This document shows positions 54,808-64,000 of a DNA stretch of 64,000 bases, piece by piece. Position 1 is the stretch's first letter; every line of letters begins with the position of its first letter. The notes beneath the pieces are model-generated. The model saw nothing but the letters and a program-made list of their open reading frames with translations. It did not search any database and was not told where the DNA came from. This DNA comes from Rhizobium sp. 11515TR (GTDB lineage: Bacteria > Pseudomonadota > Alphaproteobacteria > Rhizobiales > Rhizobiaceae): NCBI RefSeq assembly GCF_002277895.1, contig NZ_CP022998.1:1035501-1099500 (forward strand). Reading direction: 5' to 3'. Both the position numbers and the translations under genes were made by a program.

Positions 54808-55896
54808 ATGGTATTCACGACATCGTCGGTCTCGGATGTCATTGCTGCACTGGACGAACGCTCCAAGGAAATCTTCCGCCGCATCGTCGAAGGCTATTTG
54901 GAAAGCGGCGAGCCATTGGGTTCGCGCAACCTCTCGCGCCTGCTGCCGATGTCGCTCTCGCCAGCCTCGGTGCGCAATGTCATGAGCGATCTGGAAGAGC
55001 TGGGGCTCATCTATTCGCCGCATGTGAGCGCCGGGCGCTTGCCGACTCAGATAGGTCTGCGTTTCTTCGTCGACGCCTTCATGCAGGTCGGCGATCTCTC
55101 CGCTGAGGACCGCGCCAATATCGACCGGCAGGTGCGCGGCAGCAATCGCGACCAGCCGGTGGAGTCGATGATGTCGGAGGCAAGCCGGGTGCTGTCGGGC
55201 ATTTCGCGCGGCGCCGGCCTCGTCATCACCTCTAAGAGCGATCCCGTTCTCAAGCATGTGGAATTCATCCGGCTGGAGCCGACCAAGGCGCTCGCCGTGC
55301 TCGTCGGCGAGCACGATCAGGTCGAAAACCGCATCATCGAGCTGCCGGCCGGCACGACCTCGTCGCAGCTGACGGAAGCCGCCAACTTCCTCAACGCTCA
55401 TATGACCGGCCAGACGATGCCGGAACTGCGGCGGCAGTTGCAGAGCCTCAAGGAAAGCGTGCGCCAGGAGCTGGACAGCCTGTCGCATCAGCTGGTCGAG
55501 CGCGGTATTGCCGTCTGGTCCGGCGGAGATGACGACGGTAAGCCGACGCAGCTTATCGTGCGCGGCCATTCCAATCTGCTCGCCGAAATCGGTGGTGCGG
55601 AAGATCTGGACCGCCTGCGCCTGCTTTTCGACGATCTCGAGAAGAAGGACAGCCTCATCGAAATCCTCAATCTCGCTGAAAGCGGACCGGGCGTGCGCAT
55701 CTTTATCGGCTCGGAAAACAAGCTTTTCTCGCTGTCCGGCTCCTCTCTGATCGTTGCGCCCTATCGCGATGATGACGATCGCATCGTCGGCGCCGTCGGT
55801 GTCATCGGCCCGACGCGGCTGAACTACGCCCGCATCGTGCCCATGGTCGATTATACCGCCCAGCTGATCTCGCGGCTGTCGCGGCCCGGGATCTGA
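54808..55896 (+). CDS. hrcA: Heat-inducible transcription repressor HrcA
   Basis: 362 aa from the ATG at 54808; a TTG at 54772 adds an unlike extension. Winged [58 protein letters not shown], then the HrcA core with [25 protein letters not shown] at the C-terminus. Represses groESL-type operons at CIRCE elements; I see no CIRCE in this window. grpE lies 750 bp downstream. Confidence 0.96.
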   Translation: MVFTTSSVSDVIAALDERSKEIFRRIVEGYLESGEPLGSRNLSRLLPMSLSPASVRNVMSDLEELGLIYSPHVSAGRLPTQIGLRFFVDAFMQVGDLSAEDRANIDRQVRGSNRDQPVESMMSEASRVLSGISRGAGLVITSKSDPVLKHVEFIRLEPTKALAVLVGEHDQVENRIIELPAGTTSSQLTEAANFLNAHMTGQTMPELRRQLQSLKESVRQELDSLSHQLVERGIAVWSGGDDDGKPTQLIVRGHSNLLAEIGGAEDLDRLRLLFDDLEKKDSLIEILNLAESGPGVRIFIGSENKLFSLSGSSLIVAPYRDDDDRIVGAVGVIGPTRLNYARIVPMVDYTAQLISRLSRPGI

Positions 55897-55906
55897 GGAG
55901 AGAATC

Positions 55907-55946
55907 TAGAGCGGCTCAGCTTTTCACGGAATGTCTGAGCGCTCTA
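55907..55946. repeat. Palindromic intergenic repeat after hrcA
   Basis: TAGAGCGGCTCAG (55907-55919) against CTGAGCGCTCTA (55935-55946), one bulged base, followed by TCTCTTTGTTTT. It resembles other rhizobial palindromes ending in GCTCTA and could act as the hrcA terminator. Confidence 0.65.
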
Positions 55947-55996
55947 TCTCTTTGTTTTCACGCGCACTTTTCCTGGAATTGCTGTAGCTGCTACGG

Positions 55997-56431
55997 TCAA
56001 TCGGGAAGCAAGGTTCCAGATCCGCCCATCTCGGCTGGTAAATCCTTCTGCTTCGGCAGCCCGTCCTTCAGATGCAGCACCGTCGTCTCGTAGTTGACAT
56101 GCACGCCAGGCTGAAAATCGAGGTCAGGAAGGACCGCTGCATAGACATCGGTCACGCCCCACGGCGGATGCTCGGTCAGAAGATGACCGCCGCAGACCGT
56201 GCACCACTTGCGCACGCTCTTTTCGGTCTTCTGATAGCTGCCGATCTTGTCCGCGCCTTTGGTGACGTGAACGGCTTCCGGTGGCCAGAGCGAGAAGGCG
56301 TTGACCGGCCCTGCCGACCATTCCCGACAGGACTCGCAATGACAGTAACCCATTGCCATTGGCTCGCCATCGACCGCGATTTCCACCGCGCCACAGAAAC
56401 ACTTGCCTGAAAGGGATTTGCCATTAGACAT
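55997..56431 (-). CDS. GFA family protein
   Basis: 144 aa from the ATG at 56431 (GGGGTGA upstream); longer starts add unlike residues. Zinc Cys pairs: [25 protein letters not shown] and [12 protein letters not shown] second GFA paralogue is at 32458. It lies opposite to and between hrcA and grpE, interrupting that heat-shock pair. Confidence 0.88.
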   Translation of the reverse strand: MSNGKSLSGKCFCGAVEIAVDGEPMAMGYCHCESCREWSAGPVNAFSLWPPEAVHVTKGADKIGSYQKTEKSVRKWCTVCGGHLLTEHPPWGVTDVYAAVLPDLDFQPGVHVNYETTVLHLKDGLPKQKDLPAEMGGSGTLLPD

Positions 56432-56646
56432 TGATGTCACCCCATGCTGTCCTGAGCTGCACTTCAGCATACTACCGGGAAGGAGGGCTGAACAGTCGAC
56501 GTCTTGAACAGCGTCCGGGACCGGCGAACCGTATTGCCGCCGCTGCAAAGCCGCGATTTGGCTGTTCTTCTCGACAAAGCCTTGATTTTTTCCGGCCAAA
56601 CCTCGATATCGGGCACATCCAAAGACCAAGCAATTCGGAGACCGTC

Positions 56647-57288
56647 ATGACCGACGAAACAACAAAAACCGGACCTGACGCCACGGCGGCTGACACGTCA
56701 GCGGATTTCGCGCAGGATGCAGCGGAAACCGTTGATGCGGTTGAGCCGTCTCAGCCAGATCCGGTTGAGCTGCTGAAGGCCGAGAACGGCGAACTGCGTG
56801 ATCGCTACTTGCGCCTTGCTGCCGAGATGGACAACCTCCGTCGCCGCACCGAGCGCGACGTGAAGGATGCAAAGTCCTATTCCGTGGCAAGCTTTGCCCG
56901 CGACATGCTCTCGGTGGCCGACAATCTGCGCCGCACGCTGGATGCCATTCCGGCCGACGCCCGTGATGGCGCCGATGCCGGCCTGAAGACGCTGATCGAA
57001 GGTGTCGAGATGACCGAGCGTTCGATGCTCTCGGCCCTCGAGCGTCATGGCGTGCGCCAGCTCGAGCCGATCGGACAGAAGTTCGATCCCAATTTCCATC
57101 AGGCCATGTTCGAAGTGCCGAACCCGGAAGTGCCGAACAACACGGTCGTCCAGGTAGTACAGGCCGGCTTCGTCATCGGCGACCGCGTTCTGCGCCCGGC
57201 CATGGTCGGCGTCGCCAAGGGTGGCCCGAAGATCGTGGAAAATGCCGAGCAGGGTGCCAACAGCCCGCTGGATGAGAAAGACGCCTGA
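56647..57288 (+). CDS. grpE: Nucleotide exchange factor GrpE
   Basis: 213 aa from the ATG at 56647. An acidic N-terminus and long coiled coil ([36 protein letters not shown]) precede the beta-rich DnaK-binding head ([15 protein letters not shown]...[26 protein letters not shown]), which is diagnostic. Stimulates ADP release from DnaK. Followed by a terminator. Confidence 0.96.
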   Translation: MTDETTKTGPDATAADTSADFAQDAAETVDAVEPSQPDPVELLKAENGELRDRYLRLAAEMDNLRRRTERDVKDAKSYSVASFARDMLSVADNLRRTLDAIPADARDGADAGLKTLIEGVEMTERSMLSALERHGVRQLEPIGQKFDPNFHQAMFEVPNPEVPNNTVVQVVQAGFVIGDRVLRPAMVGVAKGGPKIVENAEQGANSPLDEKDA

Positions 57289-57318
57289 TCCTCTTTCGGG
57301 CAACGCCAATAAAAGAAG

Positions 57319-57357
57319 AGAGCCGGACGATCTCGGATCATCCGGCTCTTATTTTTG
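57319..57357 (+). terminator. Rho-independent terminator after grpE
   Basis: AGAGCCGGA (57319-57327) pairs with TCCGGCTCT (57341-57349); a 13-nt loop, then TATTTTTG. It lies 30 bp after the grpE stop. Confidence 0.9.
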
Positions 57358-57382
57358 CCTTGGTCCGATGCGATCCGTCAAA

Positions 57383-57427
57383 GCATGTTGCGCAAAACTG
57401 TGCAGCGGTTTTGCGACAACGACATGC
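57383..57427. repeat. Rhizobial intergenic palindrome
   Basis: GCATGTTGCGCAAAA (57383-57397) against TTTTGCGACAACGACATGC (57409-57427), the same type as 17988-18030. It is followed by an AAGCGCAAGACGCGAATCTG-like module running to 57480. It fills the gap between grpE and ptsN. Confidence 0.72.
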
Positions 57428-57481
57428 GCAAGATCAAAGACCTAAAGCGCAAGACGCGAATCTGAAAGATCGCGAAGCACT

Positions 57482-57946
57482 TTAGGCAGCGTTGGATGCC
57501 TGCTCCTCGTTGAGGAAGGCATAGATGGCGGAGGCGGAATCGGTGGCGCGGAGCTTCGCGACGAGATCCTGGTCCCGCAGAACGCGGGCAATGCGCGAGA
57601 GCGCCTTCAGGTGGTCTGCGCCGGCACCTTCGGGTGCGAGCAGCAGGAAGACGAGATCGACAGGCTGGTCGTCCAGCGCCTCGAAATCGACAGGCGCTTC
57701 AAGGCGCGCGAAAATGCCGGCGATGGATTTGATGCTGGCAAGCTTGCCGTGCGGAATGGCGATACCGTTGCCGACGCCGGTGGAGCCGAGGCGCTCGCGC
57801 TGCAGCACGACGTCGAAGATTTCGCGCTCGGGCAGTCCGGTGAGCTTGGAGGCTTTGGCGGCCAGCTCCTGAAGCAGTTGTTTTTTGGAATTTGCCTTCA
57901 AGGCGGGGATGATCGCATCTTGCTGGAGCAAATCTGCCAATGCCAT
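57482..57946 (-). CDS. ptsN: PTS IIA-like nitrogen regulatory protein PtsN
   Basis: 154 aa. The phosphorylated histidine is in GVGNGIAIPHGKLASI (His66); VFLLLAPEGAGADHLKALSRIARVLRD is the second EIIA block. EIIA-Ntr works in the PTS-Ntr phosphorelay affecting potassium and nitrogen metabolism. It is downstream of hpf and rpoN, the classic arrangement. Confidence 0.95.
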   Translation of the reverse strand: MALADLLQQDAIIPALKANSKKQLLQELAAKASKLTGLPEREIFDVVLQRERLGSTGVGNGIAIPHGKLASIKSIAGIFARLEAPVDFEALDDQPVDLVFLLLAPEGAGADHLKALSRIARVLRDQDLVAKLRATDSASAIYAFLNEEQASNAA

Positions 57947-58034
57947 TCTCTTTATCCTTCGTGTCGCCGAGAACCGATGACGGGCAAGCGGCGGCCAGCT
58001 GCGATGATGCGCAGCCGCCGCTTATCTTCTATTC

Positions 58035-58610
58035 TCAGCCTTTGATATTGGCTGCGTCGATCCAGCCAATGTTGCCGTCCTGACGGCGGTAGACGATGTT
58101 CAAGTGTTCGTTGCCGGGGCTGCGGAAGAGCAGCAGCGGCTCGTCGGTCATATCGAGCGCCATCACGGCAGTCGCCACCGACATTGTCTTCAGTTGTTTC
58201 GTGCTCTCTGCGACGATTGCCGGCGCGAAGTCGGCAGGAATCTCCTCGTCGTCATCGGGAACGCCGTCCATGACGGTATAGGCGACTTCGGCCTGACCGT
58301 TCACGTGGTTGCCGGCCTGATGGTCCTTGAGTTTGCGCTTATAACGACGCAGGCGCTTTTCGATGCGCTCGGACGCAGCGTCGAAAGCAAGCTGCGGGTC
58401 CATGGCTTCGCCGGCGGCATGCAACACGACACCGCTATCGAGGTGAAGCTTGCAATCGGCCGCAAAACGCGAACTGGACTTCTGCACAGTTACCTGACCC
58501 GAATACCCCCCGTCGAAGTATTTGGTCACGGCCATACCGATCTGGTCCTCGATCCGCTGACGGAAGGAGTCGCCAATTTCCATATGTTTACCGGAGACAC
58601 GCACACTCAT
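58035..58610 (-). CDS. hpf: Ribosome hibernation promoting factor, long form
   Basis: 191 aa. The N-terminal domain (MSVRVSGKHMEIGDSFRQRIEDQIGMAVTKYFDGGYSGQVTVQK) is the RaiA/HPF fold; the C-terminal domain (PLLLFRSPGNEHLNIVYRRQDGNIGWID) is the dimerising extension of long HPF, which forms 100S ribosomes. Lies between rpoN and ptsN on the same strand, with a 250-bp leader. Confidence 0.95.
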   Translation of the reverse strand: MSVRVSGKHMEIGDSFRQRIEDQIGMAVTKYFDGGYSGQVTVQKSSSRFAADCKLHLDSGVVLHAAGEAMDPQLAFDAASERIEKRLRRYKRKLKDHQAGNHVNGQAEVAYTVMDGVPDDDEEIPADFAPAIVAESTKQLKTMSVATAVMALDMTDEPLLLFRSPGNEHLNIVYRRQDGNIGWIDAANIKG

Positions 58611-58811
58611 GGAGTTTCCCTTCTTGTAGTGGTTATTGCGCGTATCAGTTTACGCCAAGCCTCAAGCTCATCCAAGCACTTCACGCAGTCAAAGGCAAAT
58701 TGCGTATATTGACCGCCTTTTGGATGGTGGGGATAAGTTTCATGGTCGTGCTGTCCTGCAGCGATTGCGGCGGGCTTCTAGCCCTGCCTCATACGAAAGT
58801 CAACTGCATCT

Positions 58812-58824
58812 TAACGGACCGTTA
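58812..58824. repeat. Short palindrome in the rpoN-hpf gap
   Basis: TAACGG (58812-58817), A, CCGTTA (58819-58824): perfect 13-bp inverted repeat 37 bp after the rpoN stop. No T tract follows, so an operator is as likely as a terminator. Nothing else is recognised in the 250-bp gap. Confidence 0.4.
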
Positions 58825-58860
58825 GGAGTTTAACATCCTGTGGTTGAGTGTCGCCAGCGG

Positions 58861-60420
58861 TCAGAAACCAGAAACTTTGGCTAGAGCCCGCTTCTCCCGG
58901 CGCCGTTGCACGGAGGAAGGGATGTTCATGGCTTCCCGGTACTTTGCAACCGTGCGGCGAGCAAGCTCTATTCCGCCCTTCTTCAGCGTATCGACGATAT
59001 CGTCGTCGGAGAGGACCGCATCCGGGCTCTCGTTCGAGATCAGCAGGCGGATCTTGTGGCGCACGGCCTCCGCAGAATGGCTGTCTCCGCCCTCGACGGC
59101 GCCGATTGAAACCGTGAAGAAATATTTGAGCTCGAACAGCCCGCGCGGCGTCAGCATGTACTTGTTCGAGGTCACGCGGCTGACCGTCGATTCATGCATC
59201 TTGATGGCGTCCGCCACGGTTTTCAGGTTGAGCGGCCGCAGATGGTCGACGCCATGCAGCAGGAATGCGTCCTGTTGCCGCACGATCTCGCTTGCCACCT
59301 TCATGATCGTCTTGGCGCGCTGGTCCAGGCTGCGGGTCAGCCAATTGGCATTCTGCAGGCATTCCGACAGGAAGGCATGGTCCTGGCTGGTCTTGGAGAC
59401 GGAGGCGAAATAGGACTGGCTCACCAGTACCCGCGGCAGCGCATCGGGATTAAGTTCTACCAGCCAGCTACCGTCCGCAGAGGGACGCACGACGATATCG
59501 GGCATGATTGCCTCCGATATGTCGGTCTCGAAACCGCTGCCGGGCTTCGGGTTGAGCTGGCGGATTTCCGCCATCATGTCGAGCAGGTCTTCCTCATCGA
59601 CGCCGCAGAGCCGCTTCAGCGTGGCGAAATCGCGCCGGGCAAGCAGCTCGAGATTCTCGATCAACCTCTCCATGGCGGGATCGAAGCGATCCTTCTGTCG
59701 GAGCTGGATTGCCAGGCATTCGCTGAGGGAGCGGGCAAAGACGCCGGGCGGATCGAGTTGCTGTAGGGCCTCCAGCACGCGCTCAACGTCGGCAAGCGTC
59801 GCACCGAGGCGTTCGGCCGTCTCACCGAGTTCGCCGCGCAGATAGCCACAGTCGTCGAGCTGGTCGACGAGATGCTGGGCGATCAGCCGGTCGCCCATGG
59901 CGGGAAGGGAGAAGGGAATCTGTTCGTTGAGATGATCGCGCAGCGACACCTGGCCTGCGACGAAATCGTCCAGGTCATAGCTTTCACCGGCATCGCCGCC
60001 AGGCATGGACTTCCACTGGCTGAGCAGCTCCGGCGCATCGGCGCGCTGCGGGTTGCCGTCATCGGGGAAGACGTCGCTGAAATTGGTATCGAGCTCGTCG
60101 CTCAGCCGGTTGGCGTTGCCGGTATTGTCGCTCTCGTACCAGTCGCTCGCAAGATCGCCGGCATTGCGTTCGGAGCCATCCTCGCCATGGGCTTCTTCCA
60201 TGGTCTCGAAGCGTTCCTCCCTGGTCTCGCGATCGCCGCCGCTGCCTATATCCTCGTCATTTGACGCAAATTCCAGCAGCGGGTTCTTTTCGACTTCCTG
60301 TGCGATGAACTGCGTGAGCTCGAAATGCGTCATCTGCAGCAACTGGATGGATTGCATCAGTTGCGGTGTCATCACCAGGCTCTGGCTTTGGCGCAGGAAA
60401 AGATTGGCCGATAGTGCCAT
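58861..60420 (-). CDS. rpoN: RNA polymerase sigma-54 factor
   Basis: 519 aa. Region I: LFLRQSQSLVMTPQLMQSIQLLQMTHFELTQFIAQEVEKNPLLEF; acidic region II; core-binding and HTH region III; C-terminal RpoN box ARRTVAKYRE at about residues 487-496, identical to the consensus. Needed for nitrogen-regulated promoters and, in rhizobia, nif/fix genes. In line with lptB upstream, 195 bp away. Confidence 0.97.
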   Translation of the reverse strand: MALSANLFLRQSQSLVMTPQLMQSIQLLQMTHFELTQFIAQEVEKNPLLEFASNDEDIGSGGDRETREERFETMEEAHGEDGSERNAGDLASDWYESDNTGNANRLSDELDTNFSDVFPDDGNPQRADAPELLSQWKSMPGGDAGESYDLDDFVAGQVSLRDHLNEQIPFSLPAMGDRLIAQHLVDQLDDCGYLRGELGETAERLGATLADVERVLEALQQLDPPGVFARSLSECLAIQLRQKDRFDPAMERLIENLELLARRDFATLKRLCGVDEEDLLDMMAEIRQLNPKPGSGFETDISEAIMPDIVVRPSADGSWLVELNPDALPRVLVSQSYFASVSKTSQDHAFLSECLQNANWLTRSLDQRAKTIMKVASEIVRQQDAFLLHGVDHLRPLNLKTVADAIKMHESTVSRVTSNKYMLTPRGLFELKYFFTVSIGAVEGGDSHSAEAVRHKIRLLISNESPDAVLSDDDIVDTLKKGGIELARRTVAKYREAMNIPSSVQRRREKRALAKVSGF

Positions 60421-60615
60421 GGCGGACGCGGGACTCCCCTTGAACTCCTCGGGAATCCGCGCCTCTTTTCACTAAAATTCTCGCGAAATTCCAACTGGCC
60501 CAAAAATTGCTTTTTTATTGGATTTGGTCAAGCGGAACTGTGACGCCGAAGTAAATTTCCAGCGCGCGGTAGCATTCGCTAATATTGGCGGATGGGAGGA
60601 CGGAATTTCAGCCTA

Positions 60616-61428
60616 TCAGAGGCTGAAATTGTCACCCAGATACAGCTTGCGTACTTCAGGATTGCTGACGATGTCGTTCGCCCTACCATGGGTCAGGACT
60701 TCACCCGCATGGATGATATAGGCGCGGTCGATCAGGCCGAGTGTCTCGCGCACATTGTGGTCCGTGATCAACACGCCGATGCCGCGCGCCGTCAGGTGAT
60801 GCACGAGGTTCTGAATGTCGGCGACTGAAATCGGGTCGACACCGGCAAAAGGTTCGTCGAGCAGCATGAAGGTGGGATCGGTGGCCAGCGCGCGGGCGAT
60901 TTCCAGGCGCCGTCGCTCGCCGCCCGAAAGCGCGATCGCCGGCACGCTGCGCAGATTGCGAATGTGGAATTCCTCCAGCAATTCGTCGATCTTGCGCTCC
61001 CGCTTCGTCTTGTCCCTTTCGTGGACTTCGAGCACGGCGCGGATGTTTTCTTCCACGGTCAGGCCGCGGAAGATCGAGGCTTCCTGCGGCAGGTAGCCGA
61101 CACCGAGCCGCGCACGGCGATACATCGGCATCGAGGTGACATTGTTGCCGTCGATCTCGATCGTGCCCTCATCGACCGGCACCAGTCCGGTGATCATATA
61201 GAAACACGTCGTCTTGCCGGCGCCGTTCGGCCCGAGCAGGCCGACGGCTTCACCGCGCCGCACCACCAGCGAAACGCCATTGACGACGCGGCGTGTCCGG
61301 TAGGTCTTGGTGAGGCCGCGGGCAATCAGCGTCCCCTTATAGCGTGCCTTATCCGTGGCCGGTGCGCCCGATGCCGCAGAAGACGGCCCGGGGACGCCGG
61401 GCAAGGTGGAGGTGGTCGTTGTGGTCAC
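60616..61428 (-). CDS. lptB: LPS export ABC transporter ATP-binding protein
   Basis: 270 aa. Walker A GLLGPNGAGKTTCFYM, signature LSGGERRRLEIARAL, Walker B FMLLDEPFAGVDP, and H-loop ITDHNVRET, all typical of LptB. An extra 25-30 residue N-terminus (Thr-, Pro- and Ala-rich) precedes the domain. Powers lipopolysaccharide extraction with LptFG, which are not in the window. Follows lptA by 13 bp. Confidence 0.96.
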   Translation of the reverse strand: MTTTTTSTLPGVPGPSSAASGAPATDKARYKGTLIARGLTKTYRTRRVVNGVSLVVRRGEAVGLLGPNGAGKTTCFYMITGLVPVDEGTIEIDGNNVTSMPMYRRARLGVGYLPQEASIFRGLTVEENIRAVLEVHERDKTKRERKIDELLEEFHIRNLRSVPAIALSGGERRRLEIARALATDPTFMLLDEPFAGVDPISVADIQNLVHHLTARGIGVLITDHNVRETLGLIDRAYIIHAGEVLTHGRANDIVSNPEVRKLYLGDNFSL

Positions 61429-61441
61429 GAGAGGGCCGGTA

Positions 61442-62092
61442 TCAATTTTTCTTTTGTTGCTGCTGCACTTGCTGCGACTTCGGATCGAGCTGGATCTGAA
61501 CGCGGCCGCCGCAGGAATCCAGCTGTGCTTCGCCCGTCGCCATGTGCACGGTGAGTTGGCAGCCGGTGAAAACGTTCGGTCCGTCCGTCAGAACCACTTT
61601 CTTGCCTTTGAGGATCGCAAGTTGGCTGGCCATGTCGAAGGAACCGTCCTCCGCCGTCGCCGTCTGCGTGCCGGAAACAAGGTAAACCTTGTCGGTGACC
61701 AGAATATGGTCGATGTTGGCATCGCCCGACACCAGCGACTGGTTCTGCTCCTTGGCTGCCTTGGCGACAGGATTGTCGGCCTGCTTGGCATCCGTCGGCT
61801 GCTTCTTCTTGTAGAAGACCGTCATCTTGCCGGCCTGCATCGTCGTGGTGCCCTGAACAACCTTGACGTTGCCGGTGAACACGGCCTGGCTTTCCTGGTC
61901 ATGGATTTCCAGCTTGTCGCTTTCGATCTGGATCGGCTGATCGCTGGAAAGAGCAAGGCCCGGCATCGAGCTGGTCGTCGACTGCGCACCTGCATCTGCG
62001 GCTGCGAAGATGGTGAGCGCGCTGAAGGTAGCAAGGAGACCTGCCTTGCGCAGACCAGAGTTGAAAAATGAATTTGGCCAATACTTTATCAT
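61442..62092 (-). CDS. lptA: LPS transport periplasmic protein LptA
   Basis: 216 aa with a signal peptide (about residues 1-36, ending AADAGAQS). The OstA-like beta-jellyroll starts PIQIESDKLEIHDQESQAVFTGNVKVVQGTTTMQAGKMTVFY. It bridges inner and outer membranes for LPS. Its start overlaps lptC by 4 bp. The Gln/Lys-rich tail (QLDPKSQQVQQQQKKN) is low-complexity. Confidence 0.94.
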   Translation of the reverse strand: MIKYWPNSFFNSGLRKAGLLATFSALTIFAAADAGAQSTTSSMPGLALSSDQPIQIESDKLEIHDQESQAVFTGNVKVVQGTTTMQAGKMTVFYKKKQPTDAKQADNPVAKAAKEQNQSLVSGDANIDHILVTDKVYLVSGTQTATAEDGSFDMASQLAILKGKKVVLTDGPNVFTGCQLTVHMATGEAQLDSCGGRVQIQLDPKSQQVQQQQKKN

Positions 62093-62775
62093 GAACCGCC
62101 CGGCTTCTGTTGGCTATCTGAATTATGGAGAGCGGCAGGTTCGATGTTCATCCGAACCTGCCCGTCGAATTCGATTACGCTTCCCTTATCCGTCATCTTG
62201 AGCGAACGCGCAACAACCGACATGCCACCGCGGGTGATAGCAACCTCGTCTTGGCTGGAAAGGTCACCCTTCTTCACATCCAGGAAGGCGGTCTTGAATT
62301 CGGCGTGCAGTCCGTTGTCCATCAGGATGGTAAAGGGCTCCGTCAGCTTCAGTGTATCGGCCTGGCGGTCGAAATCCGCGCTCGCGGCCGTAACATGGGC
62401 GATCACGTCGGTATTGACCGGCATAGATGCCTTGATGGTCTTGAGCGTGATCATGTTGGGATTCTTGATATCTTGAAGCGCTTTTTCGGCAAGCAGCGAG
62501 TAGTTGATACCGTCCTTGTTGCGCCCGGCAATGGCGGGGCGTTCCATGACGACCTTGCCATCCTCGATCTTGGCGCCCTCGATCTGGATGTTTGCCGGCA
62601 GATAGGCGCGGATGACGGAGACCGCAATGAAGAGGAGCGAAATGATAACGGCGGCAAGCGGCAGTAGCACCCTGAGCCGCTTTACGCGGTTAGAGTGGAA
62701 AATCGCGTCTTTATACGCGTTCCGTTCCGGCACCGAGCGTATTGTCTCGCCGGGGGACTCGATCGTGTTGAGCAT
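62089..62775 (-). CDS. lptC: LPS export protein LptC
   Basis: 228 aa with one transmembrane helix near residues 33-55 (VLLPLAAVIISLLFIAVSVI) and a LptC-type periplasmic domain (INYSLLAEKALQDIKNPNMITLKTIKASM; LTEPFTILMDNGLHAEF). Joins the LptBFG complex to LptA. First in lptC-lptA-lptB; rpoN follows. Confidence 0.92.
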   Translation of the reverse strand: MLNTIESPGETIRSVPERNAYKDAIFHSNRVKRLRVLLPLAAVIISLLFIAVSVIRAYLPANIQIEGAKIEDGKVVMERPAIAGRNKDGINYSLLAEKALQDIKNPNMITLKTIKASMPVNTDVIAHVTAASADFDRQADTLKLTEPFTILMDNGLHAEFKTAFLDVKKGDLSSQDEVAITRGGMSVVARSLKMTDKGSVIEFDGQVRMNIEPAALHNSDSQQKPGGS

Positions 62776-63100
62776 GCAACAGGTCCGTCTTTTATGATCC
62801 GGAGAACCGCATTCACGCTATGCGAGGCTGTGCCAAAAAGCCTATCGGATCGTTTCGCATTATTGCACTGGCTTGCCAATATGGATTTTTTCCTGCTGTG
62901 GGCGAATTTTAGCAGAAAAATATACCACAAGCCGGTTTCATCAGGTCGGGCGATGTCCTATCTCATGAACCAGCAGAGCGGCGTACCGTCGACGACATCG
63001 AAAACGGGAAACGCTTTTCTCTGAGGATTGTGCCCGTTTCAAGGTGTCATACATCCAGTTTGTGGCGCTTTCAATTTGTTGCAGGGAGAAATAAGGCGTG
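62776..63100. promoter_or_regulatory. Divergent gap between lptC and sppA
   Basis: 325 bp without a credible gene. The middle (62850-62940) is AT-rich and likely contains both promoters. No repeat or terminator is seen. Confidence 0.4.
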
Positions 63101-64000
63101 ATGGACAGTTCTGCAATCGCGGATCGGCGACAATTGCGCCGCAAGCTCGGTTTCTGGCGCATTGTTGCCGTTTTGCTCCTGGTGGCACTGGGTTTTGCGC
63201 TTTATCGCTTTGTTTCGGCCGACCTGCCGGATACGCGCGGTCCGCAAATCGCCCGCGTCACGATCTCTGGGCTTATTCAGGATGATACGGAGCTGCTGGA
63301 GCGGCTGAAGAAGATCCGCGACAACGACCAGGTCAAAGCGCTGATCGTTTCGATCTCGTCGACGGGTGGAACGACTTATGGCGGCGAGCGCATCTTCAAG
63401 GCGATCCGCGCCGTCGCCGCCAAGAAGCCGGTCGTATCGGATATCCGCACCGTCGCTGCCTCGGCCGGCTACATGATCGCGACAGCCGGCGACGATATCG
63501 TTGCGGGCGATACGTCCATCACCGGGTCGATCGGCGTCATCTTCCAGTATCCGCAGGTCAAGGACCTGCTCGACAAGGTCGGCGTTTCGCTCGACGAGAT
63601 CAAGTCGGCGCCGTTGAAGGCCGAACCCTCACCGTTCCATCCCGCAAGCGAAGACGCCAAGAACATGATCCGCAACATGGTCATGGACAGCTATGGCTGG
63701 TTCGTCGATCTGGTGGCGGATCGCCGCAAGCTGTCGCGCGACGAAGTGCTGAAGCTTGCCGACGGTAGCATATTCACCGGCCGCCAGGCGCTTCAGAACA
63801 AGCTGATCGACACGCTCGGCGGCGAGGACGAAATCCTCGCCTATCTCGAAACGCGCAAGGTCAAGAAGGACCTGCCGATCGTCGATTGGAAGCGGGAAGA
63901 CAAAACTTCATCCTTCTTTTGGCCGGGGGCCGCTTCCTGGTTGCTAAATCGTCTCGGTTATGATGATTTTATTAAAGGAGAGAGTCTCCAGAAAATCATG
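63101..64000 (+). CDS. sppA: Signal peptide peptidase SppA, 36K type (3' end outside window)
   Basis: 300 codons from the ATG at 63101 run open to the window end. Residues 19-38 (FWRIVAVLLLVALGFALYRF) form the membrane anchor. The S49 protease core includes ISSTGGTTYGGERIFKAI, catalytic Ser in VAASAGYMIATAGDDIVA and general-base Lys in ITGSIGVIFQ...EIKSAPLKAE, followed by IFTGRQALQNKLIDTLGG. It degrades cleaved signal peptides in the inner membrane. The SD is GGGAG or AAGG at 63084-63096. Confidence 0.93.
   Translation, partial: MDSSAIADRRQLRRKLGFWRIVAVLLLVALGFALYRFVSADLPDTRGPQIARVTISGLIQDDTELLERLKKIRDNDQVKALIVSISSTGGTTYGGERIFKAIRAVAAKKPVVSDIRTVAASAGYMIATAGDDIVAGDTSITGSIGVIFQYPQVKDLLDKVGVSLDEIKSAPLKAEPSPFHPASEDAKNMIRNMVMDSYGWFVDLVADRRKLSRDEVLKLADGSIFTGRQALQNKLIDTLGGEDEILAYLETRKVKKDLPIVDWKREDKTSSFFWPGAASWLLNRLGYDDFIKGESLQKIM

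Noticed and set aside
62682..62930. 82-codon minus-strand frame upstream of lptC
   Set aside because: Overlaps the lptC start in another frame, with no protein family features or ribosome site.

Overview
The window reads as chromosomal DNA of a Rhizobiaceae alphaproteobacterium, most likely the genus Rhizobium. The grounds are GC-rich coding sequence, protein sequences typical of rhizobia (DnaA, RpoN, UbiB, long HPF), gene sets characteristic of the family (rpoN-hpf-ptsN with lptBAC, hrcA/grpE, rpsT-dnaA), and several intergenic mosaic palindromes of rhizobial type. I see no IS element, prophage, CRISPR array, rRNA or tRNA gene. About 66 protein-coding genes are supported, two of them cut by the window ends (dnaN on the left, sppA on the right).

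Layout. 1-7 kb: dnaN start, rsmI-yraN, an exo/endonuclease-family protein, a cupin, gshB, comM and cysK. 7-13 kb: small exporters (two LysE, one EamA) with an isochorismatase-family hydrolase, an Lrp regulator, a GNAT protein and dut; a NIPSNAP-family gene here carries an in-frame TGA at codon 4. 13-24 kb: prfC, an XRE regulator, an orphan iron-type binding protein, trmO, a choline-sulfate module (betC-choX plus LysR) and otsBA, preceded by an unannotated 24-codon ORF with a near-perfect Shine-Dalgarno sequence and its own terminator. 24-34 kb: a glutamine amidotransferase, coaBC, several regulator/enzyme pairs, an ArsR-SRPBCC-GFA operon with a clear promoter/operator, and vapBC.

34.3-41.9 kb is the most interesting part. 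Five minus-strand enzyme genes match, step by step, the known bacterial route for degrading ergothioneine to glutamate: a HAL-family lyase lacking the Ala-Ser-Gly (MIO) triad (ergothionase), a urocanate-hydratase relative with a diverged active-site region (thiourocanate hydratase), a DUF917 protein (thiohydantoin desulfurase), a cyclic amidohydrolase (hydantoin-5-propionate hydrolase) and an M20-type N-carbamoyl amino acid hydrolase. Automatic annotation would probably call this a histidine-utilisation cluster. A TfoX-like gene and a RIME-like repeat sit inside it.

42-64 kb returns to core functions: ubiB, ubiE, mutM, enoyl-CoA hydratase, rpsT, dnaA, hemW, rdgB, rph, hrcA, grpE, ptsN, hpf, rpoN, lptB-lptA-lptC and sppA. 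The 0.87-kb gap before dnaA contains six GANTC (CcrM) sites within 127 bp, suggesting methylation-linked control of dnaA. From memory of related genomes, ubiB, coaBC and dut are usually close neighbours; here they are separated by two blocks of mostly accessory genes, marking likely sites of gain.
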